A stretch of 64,000 nt of DNA from Ignavibacteria bacterium (lineage in GTDB: Bacteria > Bacteroidota > Ignavibacteria > Ignavibacteriales > Ignavibacteriaceae): positions 1 to 64,000 of the forward strand of contig JAUXVN010000043.1 in NCBI GenBank assembly GCA_030684555.1. The letters are read 5' to 3'. Under the pieces are notes generated by a model, which was not told where the DNA came from, ran no database searches, and saw only the letters and a program-made list of their open reading frames with translations. A program made the translations under genes and the position numbers. This document shows, piece after piece, positions 1 to 8,739 of the stretch (its first letter is position 1; every line of letters starts with the position of its first letter).

Positions 1-335
1 GGGCAAACTCCCGGAAATAAGTAACCTGTCATAACAGGAAAGCGTTAAGCTTATTTTTTCTTTGTAGGTTTCCGTTAATATTTTCATATCCCAAATTTAC
101 TGATTTTTTCCTTTTTGGTTCTGGCTTGTCCAGGTTAGGTAAATATAAACTATTTATTTTCCAATGGACAGATAATCAGGAAATTCATAATAAGTAAGAT
201 TAGACAGAACTATTAATAGTTTGACTAAACGTAATTGCAATTAAATTCCTTTGAAACTCAGGTACATTTACGCTCATTACTTGTGCAAAAGTTGCATTCT
301 CTCTATCCACGCTTTTCTTTCAGAGTGTATAAAAA
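1..335. other. Gene-poor left edge
   Basis: No intact gene is visible. The stretch holds a degraded minus-strand fragment near 60-170 related to the 3' end of the gene at 7189-8058, and a small hairpin near 27-40 (CCTGT/ACAGG). The short plus-strand open frame around 235-453 runs antisense to the DUF3147 remnant and has no ribosome binding site. Confidence 0.5.
60..170 (-). pseudogene. Remnant of the 7189-type gene (3' end)
   Basis: Positions 135-165 repeat 31 bases of the gene at 7265-7295 with one mismatch. Read on the minus strand this gives W-K-I-N-S-x-Y-L-P, the same residues as the C-terminal part of the 289-residue protein encoded at 7189-8058, followed by a shared D-K-P a few codons later. 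Similarity then fades and no start or long frame remains. I take it as a decayed second copy; the exact limits are approximate. Confidence 0.4.
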
Positions 336-461
336 TTACCGATGCTCGGCTCTTAAAATGGAGGCAAATATGCCTCCAACCAGAGAACTTTTTTTTGAGA
401 ACTCAGAAACCGCAACAATAATCACAGCAGAAATCAATACCTTGATTGCATAATAAATCAT
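336..461 (-). pseudogene. Truncated DUF3147-family membrane protein
   Basis: An ATG lies one base after the stop codon of the RND pump gene and opens a frame of 41 codons. Its first 35 residues (MIYYAIKVLISA, then a hydrophobic run and SLVGG) match what I know of the N-terminus of DUF3147 membrane proteins, which are normally about 110-120 residues with four membrane segments. The frame here stops after ILRAEHR, so only the first membrane helix and the conserved Gly-Gly turn survive. A perfect 8-bp hairpin at 359-378 falls where similarity ends. Position directly behind the pump gene suggests it was once the last gene of that operon. Either a decayed gene or a very short derivative. Confidence 0.5.
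359..378 (-). terminator. Possible terminator of the efflux operon
   Basis: Perfect inverted repeat TGGAGGCA/TGCCTCCA with a 4-base loop. Read on the minus strand it is followed by only four T residues, so it would be a weak intrinsic terminator about 85 bases past the pump stop codon. On the plus strand a run of eight T follows, but ten bases away. Confidence 0.3.
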
Positions 462-462
462 T

Positions 463-3400
463 TTATTTCGCCTTTCCAAATTTGTAAAACAGACTTGGGA
501 CAACTATCATATTTAAAGCTGTGGAAGTTATGAGTCCGCCAAGAATTACAATTGCCATTGGCGCTTCAATCTCTTTACCAGGTTCACCACTGCCAAATGC
601 TAGCGGAATAAGAGCAAAGCCCGCAGTAATTGCCGTCATTAATATCGGGTTAAGTCTTTCCAACGACCCTTGTATAATAGCTTGTGTAAAATCTATTCCT
701 TCGTCAAGTAGGTGTTGGAAATGAGAGATCATCAAGATTCCGTTTCTGGTGGCAATTCCAAAAAGGGTTATAAAACCAACAAGTGATGCCACACTTATAA
801 TTCCATCCGTAAAGAATACAGCCCACACTCCGCCAATTAAAGCTAGAGGAAGATTCACTAAAATAAAAAGTGCTGATTTAAAATTACCAAACTGCAAAAA
901 TAAAATTAGGAAGATTGCACCAACAGATACGAAACTAAGCAATGTTATTATACGAGTTGCTTCCTGCTCACTTTCAAACTGTCCGCCAAATTCGACAAAG
1001 TATCCCTGCGGCAATTTTATGTTTTCATCTATCTTTGATTTCATTTCATCAACAACACTTCTTAAATCCCTGCCTGATACATTTGCCTGAACAACAATTT
1101 TTCTCTGAACATTTTCTCTGCTGATGCGGTTTGGTCCTTTTTCATTTACGACTTCGGCTAATTCAGAAAGAGGTATTTTTGCACCCATAGGAGTATCAAA
1201 TAATGCTGACTTGATTTTTTGAATATTACCACGATTATCCTCATTAAATCTTACTATAAGGTTATATGTATTCTGACCTTCCCTTATTTGAGTTGCCACT
1301 TCACCATTGAATGCAATATCAATTGCTTCAGCGAGTTCGCCAATAGTAAGTCCATATCTTGCCATAGCAGTACGATTGAACTTTATTTTTGTTTGGGGCA
1401 CTTCAACTTCCTGGTCAACTGCAACATCAACAGCACCTTCAACACTTACCATTTCATCATTAACCAGTTTAGCAAAGGATCTTAATTGTTGAATATCCGG
1501 ACCAAATATTTTTACTGCTATATTTGCTCTTGTACCTGATAACATATGATCGATCCTGTGCCCGATTGGTTGACCAATCGTAATATTTGTCCCGGGAAGC
1601 ACTGAGAGAGCATTTCTCAGGTCCATGATAAATTCTTCTTTATCTTTTTCATCAAGTTCAAACCTAACATCAAGTTCGGCACCATTTACTCCCTGGGCAT
1701 GTTCATCGAGTTCAGCCCTCCCGGTTCTTCGTGCAGTTGATTTTACTTCCGGAAATGCGAGAATTATATCTTCAGCAAGATTGCCGATTTTATTTGCTTC
1801 CTCTAAAGATGTACCCGGTAAAGTAACAAGACTAAGTGTAAGTGATCCTTCATTAAATTCAGGTAAGAAAGATCTACCGAGAAATGGTATTACAGATATT
1901 GTTATTGCAAATGCAACTACGGAGGCTGTTAAAATTGTCTTTGGGTGTTTTAATGTGAATTTTAAGACACGTTCATAAAGTGTTTTGAGTTTTGTTACAA
2001 CAAATGAATCACCTTCTTTAGACATAAAATTAGCTTTGGGTAAAAGATAATATGCTAAAACCGGCGTAAGTGTTAAAGCAACAAAAAGTGAAGCGAGTAT
2101 TGAAGTAACGTAAGCAATACCCATAGGTCTTAATAACCTGCCTTCGACACCGCTTAAAAAGAATAGTGGCAGAAATACTATAACTATTATAATAGTTGCA
2201 TTAACCATTGGTATACGGATTTCTCTCGAAGCCTCGTAAATAACTGCTAATGGATTTTGTCGTTCAGATTCCGGTTTGTGCCGATTCTCTTTTAATCTTC
2301 TGAAAACATTTTCCACATCGATTATTGCATCATCAACTAAAGCGCCGATTGCAATCGCAATACCACCCAGCGTCATTGTGTTAATCATTATATCAAAAAG
2401 CTGGAAGATCAAAATTGTAATGATTATAGAAAAAGGAATTGCAAGAACAGAAATAAATGTTGTTCTGAAATTCCAGAGAAATAAAAAGATTACAATAATT
2501 ACAAGTACAGCTCCATCACGTAACGCTTGTATAACATTCTCGATTGATGTTGTAATAAAATCTGACTGCTTAAAGATATTTGAGTTTATTACTATACCGG
2601 GAGGAAGTGTTTTTTTAATTTCACTTAAAGTGCTTTCAATATTTTTTGTTAACTCGATTGTATTTGTCTCGGGTTGTTTTTGCACTGTAAGTATAACAGC
2701 AGGATTTGCATTAGCTGAACCATCGCCTATTTTAATTGCAGGGCCAATTTTTATTTCAGCAACATCACGCATATAAACAGGAACACCATTCTTAATCGTT
2801 ACAACACTATTAGCAATATCTTCGATTTTTTCAACTCTGCCTATACCCCGGATTAAGTATTCACTTCCAGCATCCATATAAGCACCACCGGAAGAATTTT
2901 CATTTGTTTCTTCTGCAGCTTTCATAATTTCATTAAGGCTAATATCAAATGCGGCTAATTTTTCCGGTGCAACTAGTATCTGATATTGCTTAACCGCACC
3001 ACCAAGTGGTATAACCTGGGATACTCCGCTTATTGATAACAATCTTCTTCTTATCTCAAAATCAGCGATGGAACGTAAATCCATTTCGTTTAGATTTTGG
3101 GGATTGTTTTTTTCATCAATGCTTAAACTGATCAACATTATCTCACCCATAATTGAGGAGATAGGTGCAAGAGTCGGATTATCTATACCTTTAGGTAATG
3201 TGGGGATTGCATTTTGCATTTTTTCATTTACAATCTGCCGGGCAATAAAGATATCTGTACCCCAATCAAATTCAACCCATACGATTGAAAAGCCTGCTGA
3301 ACTTGATGAACGAACACGCCTGACATCAGTAGCGCCATTTACTGCTGTTTCAATAGGAAATGTTACAAGTGCTTCCACTTCTTCGGCTGCCATACCGTGT

Positions 3401-3558
3401 GCCTCAGTCATTATTGTAACTGTAGGTGCAGTAAGATCAGGAAATATATCAACCGGAAGATCAAGTGTGATGTAAGTACCAGCTATCAAAAGAATAATCG
3501 CTGTGATCAGAACAATCAGTCTTTTATTTAATGCAAACAGGATTAGTTTATCAAACAT
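463..3558 (-). CDS. CzcA/CusA-family heavy-metal efflux RND permease
   Basis: Inner-membrane proton-driven pump of a tripartite metal exporter. The 1031-residue length, the opening segment MFDKLILFALNKR with a membrane helix right after it, and the motif VDDAIIDVENVFRRL near residue 400 in the charged fourth helix region are typical of the CzcA/CusA group. The open frame extends 37 codons further upstream, but a good ribosome binding site (AAGGAG) sits just before the ATG at 3558 and the extension would overlap the adaptor gene, so the shorter start is chosen. It follows the adaptor gene by 16 bases. Metal specificity cannot be read from the sequence; the VDD-type motif differs from CusA's, so copper or silver should not be assumed. 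Zn/Co/Ni/Cd remain possible. Confidence 0.9.
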   Translation of the reverse strand: MFDKLILFALNKRLIVLITAIILLIAGTYITLDLPVDIFPDLTAPTVTIMTEAHGMAAEEVEALVTFPIETAVNGATDVRRVRSSSSAGFSIVWVEFDWGTDIFIARQIVNEKMQNAIPTLPKGIDNPTLAPISSIMGEIMLISLSIDEKNNPQNLNEMDLRSIADFEIRRRLLSISGVSQVIPLGGAVKQYQILVAPEKLAAFDISLNEIMKAAEETNENSSGGAYMDAGSEYLIRGIGRVEKIEDIANSVVTIKNGVPVYMRDVAEIKIGPAIKIGDGSANANPAVILTVQKQPETNTIELTKNIESTLSEIKKTLPPGIVINSNIFKQSDFITTSIENVIQALRDGAVLVIIVIFLFLWNFRTTFISVLAIPFSIIITILIFQLFDIMINTMTLGGIAIAIGALVDDAIIDVENVFRRLKENRHKPESERQNPLAVIYEASREIRIPMVNATIIIVIVFLPLFFLSGVEGRLLRPMGIAYVTSILASLFVALTLTPVLAYYLLPKANFMSKEGDSFVVTKLKTLYERVLKFTLKHPKTILTASVVAFAITISVIPFLGRSFLPEFNEGSLTLSLVTLPGTSLEEANKIGNLAEDIILAFPEVKSTARRTGRAELDEHAQGVNGAELDVRFELDEKDKEEFIMDLRNALSVLPGTNITIGQPIGHRIDHMLSGTRANIAVKIFGPDIQQLRSFAKLVNDEMVSVEGAVDVAVDQEVEVPQTKIKFNRTAMARYGLTIGELAEAIDIAFNGEVATQIREGQNTYNLIVRFNEDNRGNIQKIKSALFDTPMGAKIPLSELAEVVNEKGPNRISRENVQRKIVVQANVSGRDLRSVVDEMKSKIDENIKLPQGYFVEFGGQFESEQEATRIITLLSFVSVGAIFLILFLQFGNFKSALFILVNLPLALIGGVWAVFFTDGIISVASLVGFITLFGIATRNGILMISHFQHLLDEGIDFTQAIIQGSLERLNPILMTAITAGFALIPLAFGSGEPGKEIEAPMAIVILGGLITSTALNMIVVPSLFYKFGKAK

Positions 3559-3574
3559 TTTTTCTCCTTGATAA

Positions 3575-5074
3575 TTAGTGAACGTGACCGTGACCGATTG
3601 CTGATTCTGGTGAAAGGGCTGCAAGACGCACCTGGTAACCACCAATTGTAACAACCCGTTCACCTTCATTTAAGCCTTCAATGACCTGGATATATCCACC
3701 ATCGGTTAATCCTGTCTTAAGTTTTCTTTTTTGAAACGATTCTCCTTCTGCCTGCACATAAGCAGTATGAAGACCATCCTCATCAATTATTGCAGAGATT
3801 GGAATTGACAGATATTTTTCTTTTTCATTAGTCTTAAGAAATACTTCAGCATACATTCCTGCTTTAATAAAATTTTTCGGGTTATTAAATTCAAAGTAAA
3901 CCGGAAGTGTCCTGCTTTTATTATCAAGACTTGAGGCAACGGAAATTTTTCTACCGTTTAGAGAACTGATACTTAATTCATTTTTGTATCCTTCAACTAT
4001 AAACGATGCATCTTTTGTATTGTTAGCAAGTTCAAACTTACTGGCAGGGACGTTAACTTTGAGGATAAGTCTTGATGGATTTATGATACTGAAAAGTTCT
4101 TGTCCACTGTTTATTTGGCTGCCAAGATTGATTAAAATATTTTCAATATAACCGCTGATCGGGGCAACAATTGCATATCCGTTTTCAGTAAATTTTATCT
4201 GATCGATCAAAGCATTGTAGCTTGCCTGCTTAGCTTCAAAATCAAATTTGGTTTCATCTAATCTTTTTTGTGCAACGGCTTTCACATCATAAAGTTTTTT
4301 TACTCTTTCATACTCTGATTTTGCAAGAATAAAATCGCTTTTAATTTTTTCTATGCTGTTATTTACATCTGCTGAGGGTGATATGGTTATTACTAATTCG
4401 CCTTGTTTAACATACATTCCAGGCTTAGGAAAACTTGTATTGATCTTTGGAGTTACAATTCCCGAAACAGGTGAAACTACTTTTGAATAATAATCCGGTT
4501 TGGCAGTTATTTCTCCGCTTGTCTTAAATGATCCCTGCATATCTCTTAATCGCACAACTTCAGTTGCAAAATCGATTTTCCATTGTTGTTCTTTCAGGAA
4601 TCCTATATCTGCAGTACTTTGTTCTTCTTCATGCGGTATGTCATTATCTAATGAATAAACAATTACATTATTTACAATTATATTATCCGAGACCTGTTTT
4701 CCGTTCAGATTCATTGTCATCTTGTAATTGCCTGCATCTTTAAAATTTATAATAGGAATATAAATACCATCACGAGCAGGTTTTTCTTCAGTTACTGAAA
4801 GTTTGTTTCCATTTTCATTTACAAAATCAATTTGCAAAGTCCCTTCAGTAACTGCCTTAAAGTTCTTCATATCCGAGAGATGGATTAAAAATTTTGCATC
4901 ATGTCCGACAACTAACTGCGGATATTCCATAAACAGTTCAGTTGAATCAGACCATAATGTGATAGATATGGCTTCGTGTTCGTGTGTTTCAGTTTCATGT
5001 TCGTGATCATGAGAACAGCTCATAAGTGTTACTAATGCTGTTGCTATAATCAAATTTAAAAATATTCTTTGCAT
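3575..5074 (-). CDS. Periplasmic adaptor of RND metal efflux, His-rich lipoprotein
   Basis: HlyD/CusB/CzcB-type membrane fusion protein linking pump and outer-membrane channel. It has a lipoprotein signal with lipobox LMSC at about residue 20, immediately followed by a His/Glu-rich stretch (SHDHEHE, THEHE), and it ends in GHGHVH, so both termini look metal-binding. Residues about 190-330 carry the biotinyl-lipoyl halves (VVSPVSGIV; IVAPISGYI) flanking an alpha-hairpin, followed by a beta-barrel domain and membrane-proximal region (ERVVTIGGYQVR). An extra N-terminal domain of roughly 130 residues precedes the lipoyl part, as in CzcB-like adaptors. It lies between the TolC-like gene and the pump in one tight operon. 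Confidence 0.88.
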   Translation of the reverse strand: MQRIFLNLIIATALVTLMSCSHDHEHETETHEHEAISITLWSDSTELFMEYPQLVVGHDAKFLIHLSDMKNFKAVTEGTLQIDFVNENGNKLSVTEEKPARDGIYIPIINFKDAGNYKMTMNLNGKQVSDNIIVNNVIVYSLDNDIPHEEEQSTADIGFLKEQQWKIDFATEVVRLRDMQGSFKTSGEITAKPDYYSKVVSPVSGIVTPKINTSFPKPGMYVKQGELVITISPSADVNNSIEKIKSDFILAKSEYERVKKLYDVKAVAQKRLDETKFDFEAKQASYNALIDQIKFTENGYAIVAPISGYIENILINLGSQINSGQELFSIINPSRLILKVNVPASKFELANNTKDASFIVEGYKNELSISSLNGRKISVASSLDNKSRTLPVYFEFNNPKNFIKAGMYAEVFLKTNEKEKYLSIPISAIIDEDGLHTAYVQAEGESFQKRKLKTGLTDGGYIQVIEGLNEGERVVTIGGYQVRLAALSPESAIGHGHVH

Positions 5075-5084
5075 TGTAAGTCCT

Positions 5085-6308
5085 TTAATTTTTTTTAACA
5101 GTTAATGATGTAGCTGTAAATTGTTCAAGTTCATAAAAACTTTTATAAAGATTTAATTGAAGTTTATAGCTGAGGGTCACTCCTTCAACGTAAGCATTTA
5201 GACCGTCAATAAATTCTATAAGAGATAATTCACCAAGTTCGTATGAATAGGATACGGTATTAAACAGATTTTGGTAATCAAATACAGATTGTTCTAATAA
5301 CAGTTCTCGATTATTTTCAAATTTCTCAAAAGCATCTACTACTTCGGCTTTAATTTTTTCTGCCAGGAACAGTTTTTCTTTTTCTAGCAGTTCCATTTGA
5401 ATTTCAGATTGTTTAATATCATATTGATTCCTCCTGAACAAGGGGATCTCAAAATCTACTTGGAAAACTGTTCCGCTCATATTTATATCCTGTTTTTTAT
5501 AACCTGCGGTAAGGTTAATTTCAGGAATTACTTTAAGAATATTGTATGTTTTTGCTGACTGTTCACTTGCAAACAATGCATGTGTTGCAGCAAGGTCATT
5601 TCGATTCTGCAATGCAAGTTTTATTAACTCTTCTAACGTTAAAGTTATTTCTTTTATTGGTTCAGGTTTTTCGGTTAACAGTACAGAATCCAAACTGTAT
5701 CCGATAATAATCTTTAATTCGTTTTCATTGCTACGTTTATTTATCTCCAATTCAGAGATAATTGATTTAAGCCTGGCCAGTTCAATTAAAATTCTCTGCA
5801 CTTCATACTCTGAAATATCGCCCTGTTTAGCTCGATGTTTAGAGATTTCAACAAGTTCATTTATTTTTGAATATGCTAAAATCAGGTGTTTATATACTTC
5901 ACTATATATTGATTGGCGTGCATAAATTTCGCTGACTCTTGAAGTCAGATTAGACTTCAAATGAGAATAGTAAAGTTTTTGTGCTTCGAAAACTTTTTCT
6001 TTTGATTCTATTGCTGACCACCTATCCCAAAGAAAATTTATTGGTAACGAACCCGAAGCTGACCATTCTTTATATTTCATTATATCGTCTTTCAAATTCT
6101 CTCTTGAATATGAGAATAAAGGATTTGGGAGTCTGCCAGAAGCATCTATCTGCAATTCAGATTTCTTTACTTCTGCAAATTGTTTTTTCAAATCAATATT
6201 TCTTTCAAAAGCCATATCTATAGCTTCAGAAAGTGTAATTTTATTTTGTCCGTTGATTGCCAGAGGTATATAAACCATCAATGCAATCAGAAGATAAAAG
6301 AATCTCAC
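5085..6308 (-). CDS. TolC-family outer-membrane efflux channel
   Basis: Outer-membrane component (CusC/CzcC-like) of the tripartite exporter. It has a signal peptide of about 20 residues, then two long helical repeats with the typical layout of OEP proteins: KITLSEAIDMAFERN at the mature N-terminus and the second-repeat equivalent LTLEELIKLALQNRNDL about 200 residues later. The 407-residue length is normal. Its stop codon is 10 bases before the adaptor start, so pump, adaptor and channel form one transcription unit (channel first). No lipobox is evident. Confidence 0.88.
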   Translation of the reverse strand: MRFFYLLIALMVYIPLAINGQNKITLSEAIDMAFERNIDLKKQFAEVKKSELQIDASGRLPNPLFSYSRENLKDDIMKYKEWSASGSLPINFLWDRWSAIESKEKVFEAQKLYYSHLKSNLTSRVSEIYARQSIYSEVYKHLILAYSKINELVEISKHRAKQGDISEYEVQRILIELARLKSIISELEINKRSNENELKIIIGYSLDSVLLTEKPEPIKEITLTLEELIKLALQNRNDLAATHALFASEQSAKTYNILKVIPEINLTAGYKKQDINMSGTVFQVDFEIPLFRRNQYDIKQSEIQMELLEKEKLFLAEKIKAEVVDAFEKFENNRELLLEQSVFDYQNLFNTVSYSYELGELSLIEFIDGLNAYVEGVTLSYKLQLNLYKSFYELEQFTATSLTVKKN

Positions 6309-6351
6309 GATCCCTCCGATTTATTGTTAAAAAATTATATTAAAAGAAAGA

Positions 6352-6780
6352 TTATGCTAGGGGTGGTGAAACGTTTGCTGCCGAGTGGACGTATTTATCC
6401 TGTTGATACTTGATAACAGAGGGTTTTTCAAAATTTTTGGTAATACATTGATTGAGGAATTTATCAGGGATTGAATTAAATGTACTTGTTATGTAATCAG
6501 TGCTTACATAAATGTTTCTAGAAGTAAAGACAAAGCTCTGAATATTTAATTGGTCAAAATGATTATGCTCAGTTTCCGGATTGTCAAGTATTACTCCACT
6601 AGTAATATCAGAATCGTTGGCGCGAGCCTCAAATAAATGTGAATGAAATACAATGTCAAAATGATTTATCAGTTCTTCTGAATGATGGTGATGGAAAAAC
6701 GGAGAAATTAAGAAGAACTTTAGATATATGAATATAAATGCAACTGTGAGTGAAGAATATTTTTGAGATTGGACAATCAT
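6352..6780 (-). CDS. His-rich exported small protein leading the efflux operon
   Basis: A 142-residue protein not assignable to a named family. A hydrophobic segment at residues 12-28 may be a signal anchor and is followed at once by HHHH and then spaced histidines (HSHLFEA, HNHFDQ). The C-terminus, KYVHSAANVSPPLA, is a pattern I associate with small proteins in front of CzcCBA-type operons. It is 43 bases upstream of the channel gene and in the same direction, and a plausible promoter lies in front of it. I infer a periplasmic metal-binding or metal-sensing accessory; no catalytic motif is visible. Confidence 0.6.
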   Translation of the reverse strand: MIVQSQKYSSLTVAFIFIYLKFFLISPFFHHHHSEELINHFDIVFHSHLFEARANDSDITSGVILDNPETEHNHFDQLNIQSFVFTSRNIYVSTDYITSTFNSIPDKFLNQCITKNFEKPSVIKYQQDKYVHSAANVSPPLA

Positions 6781-6853
6781 AATACTTATTTGAATGGTAC
6801 CTTAAAGTCTCGAAATAGATTTAACATTAATAATAATACTCGATTTAATTGTG

Positions 6854-6887
6854 CAAAAATATAATACCTGATACGAATAAATGCAAT
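6854..6887 (-). promoter_or_regulatory. Candidate promoter of the efflux operon
   Basis: On the minus strand the -7 element TATTTTTG (6854-6861) matches the Bacteroidota consensus TAnnTTTG; ATTG lies 22 bases upstream instead of TTTG. The start would fall about 65 bases before the His-rich gene. Spacing is slightly long, so this is tentative. Confidence 0.35.
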
Positions 6888-7002
6888 GACATAAAATAAA
6901 AGTTTTGAGAGACACATTGCGCCAAAAATAATATCACCCAATGGAATGGGAAAAAAGGACGTTGCGCCATAATATATGTAACCCAAATAATTGAGGTTAT
7001 CC

Positions 7003-7155
7003 ATGAGCGGAAAAGCTAAAAGTGAGTATTTAGATGAAATCAAGAAACGGTATTTTACATCTACGAAATTAGGAAAGGGGTAAATCCTCGATGAGTTCTG
7101 TACGAACTGTTCCTACAACAGAAAATAAGCAATAAGATGAATCCACAAGAAAAAA
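7003..7155 (+). pseudogene. N-terminal remnant of an rve-type transposase
   Basis: Starting from ATG at 7003 the frame reads MSGKAKSEYLDEIKKRY, a stop, ILDEFC, then SYNRK, stop, AIR, stop, and a lysine run. This matches, with three in-frame stops, the N-terminal region I know from a widespread integrase-core transposase group (EYL..I.KRY, KILDEFC, YNRKYAIRLL). Similarity ends near 7155. It is a dead insertion-sequence fragment. Upstream there are two copies of TTGCGCCA (6917 and 6962) that may derive from the element's end. Confidence 0.6.
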
Positions 7156-7188
7156 TTACCAAAGTTGGGCGTATTCTTTATTTGTCTT

Positions 7189-8058
7189 TCAATTCATTAG
7201 CTTTTCGATTTCATAACTAATCCACAAACCTGGTTTTTTTGGTTTATCAAATTGAATCCAGCATTTAGGTAAATATGAACTATTTATTTTCCAATATCCA
7301 TTCTTTTGCTTTTTTGTTTGAAGGTACTCTTTCGCCAAATCGCAACGTGAATCTGAATCCAAATTATTATCTTTTAATAATCTGAGTATCTCAATCACGT
7401 TTGTTTTATACGAAAACGGATAAGTCAGTTTAGTTATGTCTTTCGTAATCGGTTGCCCATTCGATTGTCGCAGATAAATTTGATGGTCAAGAATATACTC
7501 CAATCCGGTTTCTAATTTATTTTCAATTTTGTTATTGGTTAAGTAATCAAAACGTTTTTTATAATCGGAAAGTGCTATCATAGCTTTTACAATCCCTATA
7601 TAACAGGGAGTTGTCTTCATGCAGCCGCCATATTTTAAAATCCGCGAACCGATCCAGTTATTTTTTACACCACGATCAACATTTTGATAATTTACGATCC
7701 ATTCGATTCCTTTATCAATGCGGGCTTTGTCAGAATAATTCATTCGTATCAAAATACTTGTTATCATTGAATTATAGCACGACAATATATCATCACTTTT
7801 TCCTGTAATTGAGAACCCATCATCACAGAAAGACAAATCAGCAAGTTTATTAATCCATTTTTGAACTCTCTCAAGTCGATATGCAAAAGGTATTTCTGTA
7901 ATTTCAGTTAATCTGTTGAGAAGGTTTAAAATATCAAAGTCAAAATCGGTCAACAAATCTTTCACAATCTCTGATTTGTCAAGATAATCAGATGCTTGAT
8001 CGAAATCTTTAATTTCTCCGGAGTCAACTTTTTGTTTTAAAATCAGTGCTGTATCCAT
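7189..8058 (-). CDS. Predicted alpha/alpha-toroid protein (prenyltransferase/terpenoid-cyclase-like fold)
   Basis: A 289-residue cytoplasmic protein of unknown role. Spaced motifs such as GIEWIVNYQNVDRG, GLEYILDHQIYLRQ and the final KEYLQTKKQKNGYWKINS resemble the repeats of squalene-cyclase/prenyltransferase beta-subunit-like proteins (helix pairs closed by QxxxGxW-like turns). The acidic DCTA or DxDD cyclase motifs are not visible, so no terpene chemistry should be assumed. It is the first complete gene of the cassette-like block; an attC-like spacer ends 26 bases upstream of its start. A decayed copy of its 3' end lies at 60-170. Confidence 0.5.
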   Translation of the reverse strand: MDTALILKQKVDSGEIKDFDQASDYLDKSEIVKDLLTDFDFDILNLLNRLTEITEIPFAYRLERVQKWINKLADLSFCDDGFSITGKSDDILSCYNSMITSILIRMNYSDKARIDKGIEWIVNYQNVDRGVKNNWIGSRILKYGGCMKTTPCYIGIVKAMIALSDYKKRFDYLTNNKIENKLETGLEYILDHQIYLRQSNGQPITKDITKLTYPFSYKTNVIEILRLLKDNNLDSDSRCDLAKEYLQTKKQKNGYWKINSSYLPKCWIQFDKPKKPGLWISYEIEKLMN

Positions 8059-8083
8059 GTCTGTTTCATTCTCCTAATATTAT

Positions 8084-8214
8084 GCACAACGGTTTCGGTT
8101 TTGTTTTGCGCGGGATTACGGGTCGAAAACTTATCAGTATACACCGGCTTTTTTTACAAGCCACTAACGCTCGCAAACCTCTGTAACCCGCATGCACTAT
8201 ACCATTTGTTAGCG
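8084..8214 (-). repeat. attC-like spacer 1
   Basis: A 131-base spacer bounded, on the minus strand, by CGCTAAC at the gene-3' side and GTTGTGC at the gene-5' side, in the positions of the attC R-double-prime and R-prime core sites (consensus RYYYAAC and GTTRRRY). The TAA stop of the neighbouring gene lies inside the first core, as is common in cassettes. Its middle part (about 8123-8205) is clearly homologous to spacer 3 at 12620-12695. Strand and pairing are inferred. Confidence 0.45.
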
Positions 8215-8739
8215 ATTCGTTGTTCTTTCTTTTAATTCTGCATGACTATTGATATAAATTTTACCTTTTTTAGGATGCGTGAATTTCAATGCAGACCAAG
8301 TTTTGTTTATACTCAAACATGTACTTTCTACCAAGCCAAACGAATAACCAATTTTAATTACTACCGGTAAAGTTAAGTCAGTATCAAGCTGTTTGTTTTT
8401 GGGCCACGATACCCAAAGTTTACCATCAAGTTTAGAGCCTGTGTGATAATTCAATTTTTTAAGAAATAAGTTTTGATTTTAGCTCATAATCAAAGCCAAA
8501 ATCAACTTGACACCCTATTTTCACACAGCCTCTTTAAGATGTGATTTTAGCTTCGAGAATAATTCTTCCTGCGTTTTTTTGTTGATAACAAATAGGTGTA
8601 TGTAGTCAAACTCACCGTGCAAAGTGGTTTGGTTGTTTATTTCGGGTAGATTAATATCTGCCATAACTTCGGCTGGTGAATTTATAAGAATACTTCGACT
8701 GCATTCTTTAATTCCCATTTTTTGAGCTACTGTTTTCAT
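8209..8739 (-). pseudogene. DUF3052-family gene interrupted by a 99-bp MITE
   Basis: Two frames, 8521-8739 (MKTVAQKMGIKECSRSIL, GEFDYIHLFV) and 8209-8454 (LWVSWPKNKQ, TWSALKFTHP), are the N- and C-terminal halves of one DUF3052-type protein. They are in the same phase and separated by 102 bases that carry stop codons. Removing the 99-bp element at 8435-8533 plus one copy of a TTA target duplication rejoins them exactly in frame as SHLKLDGKLWVSW, the expected continuous sequence. The intact protein would be about 145 residues. DUF3052 has no established biochemical role. It sits in the cassette-like block, with an attC-like spacer overlapping its stop codon. Confidence 0.8.
8435..8533. mobile_element. 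99-bp MITE inside the DUF3052 gene
   Basis: The ends form imperfect inverted repeats, AGAGCCTGTGTG and CACACAGCCTCT (one mismatch over 12), followed by AAAAT-like sequence as in several IS families. The element is flanked by TTA on both sides, contains an inner palindrome (GTTTTGATTTTAGCT against GTTGATTTTGGCT) and has no coding capacity. Exact in-frame restoration of the host gene on excision supports these boundaries to within a base or two. Confidence 0.7.

Noticed and set aside
235-453. 72-codon plus-strand open frame
   Set aside because: Antisense to the DUF3147 remnant, no ribosome site, no signal or domain.
6786-7043. 85-codon minus-strand open frame
   Set aside because: It overlaps the transposase remnant, holds the candidate efflux-operon promoter, has no ribosome site and no recognisable protein features.
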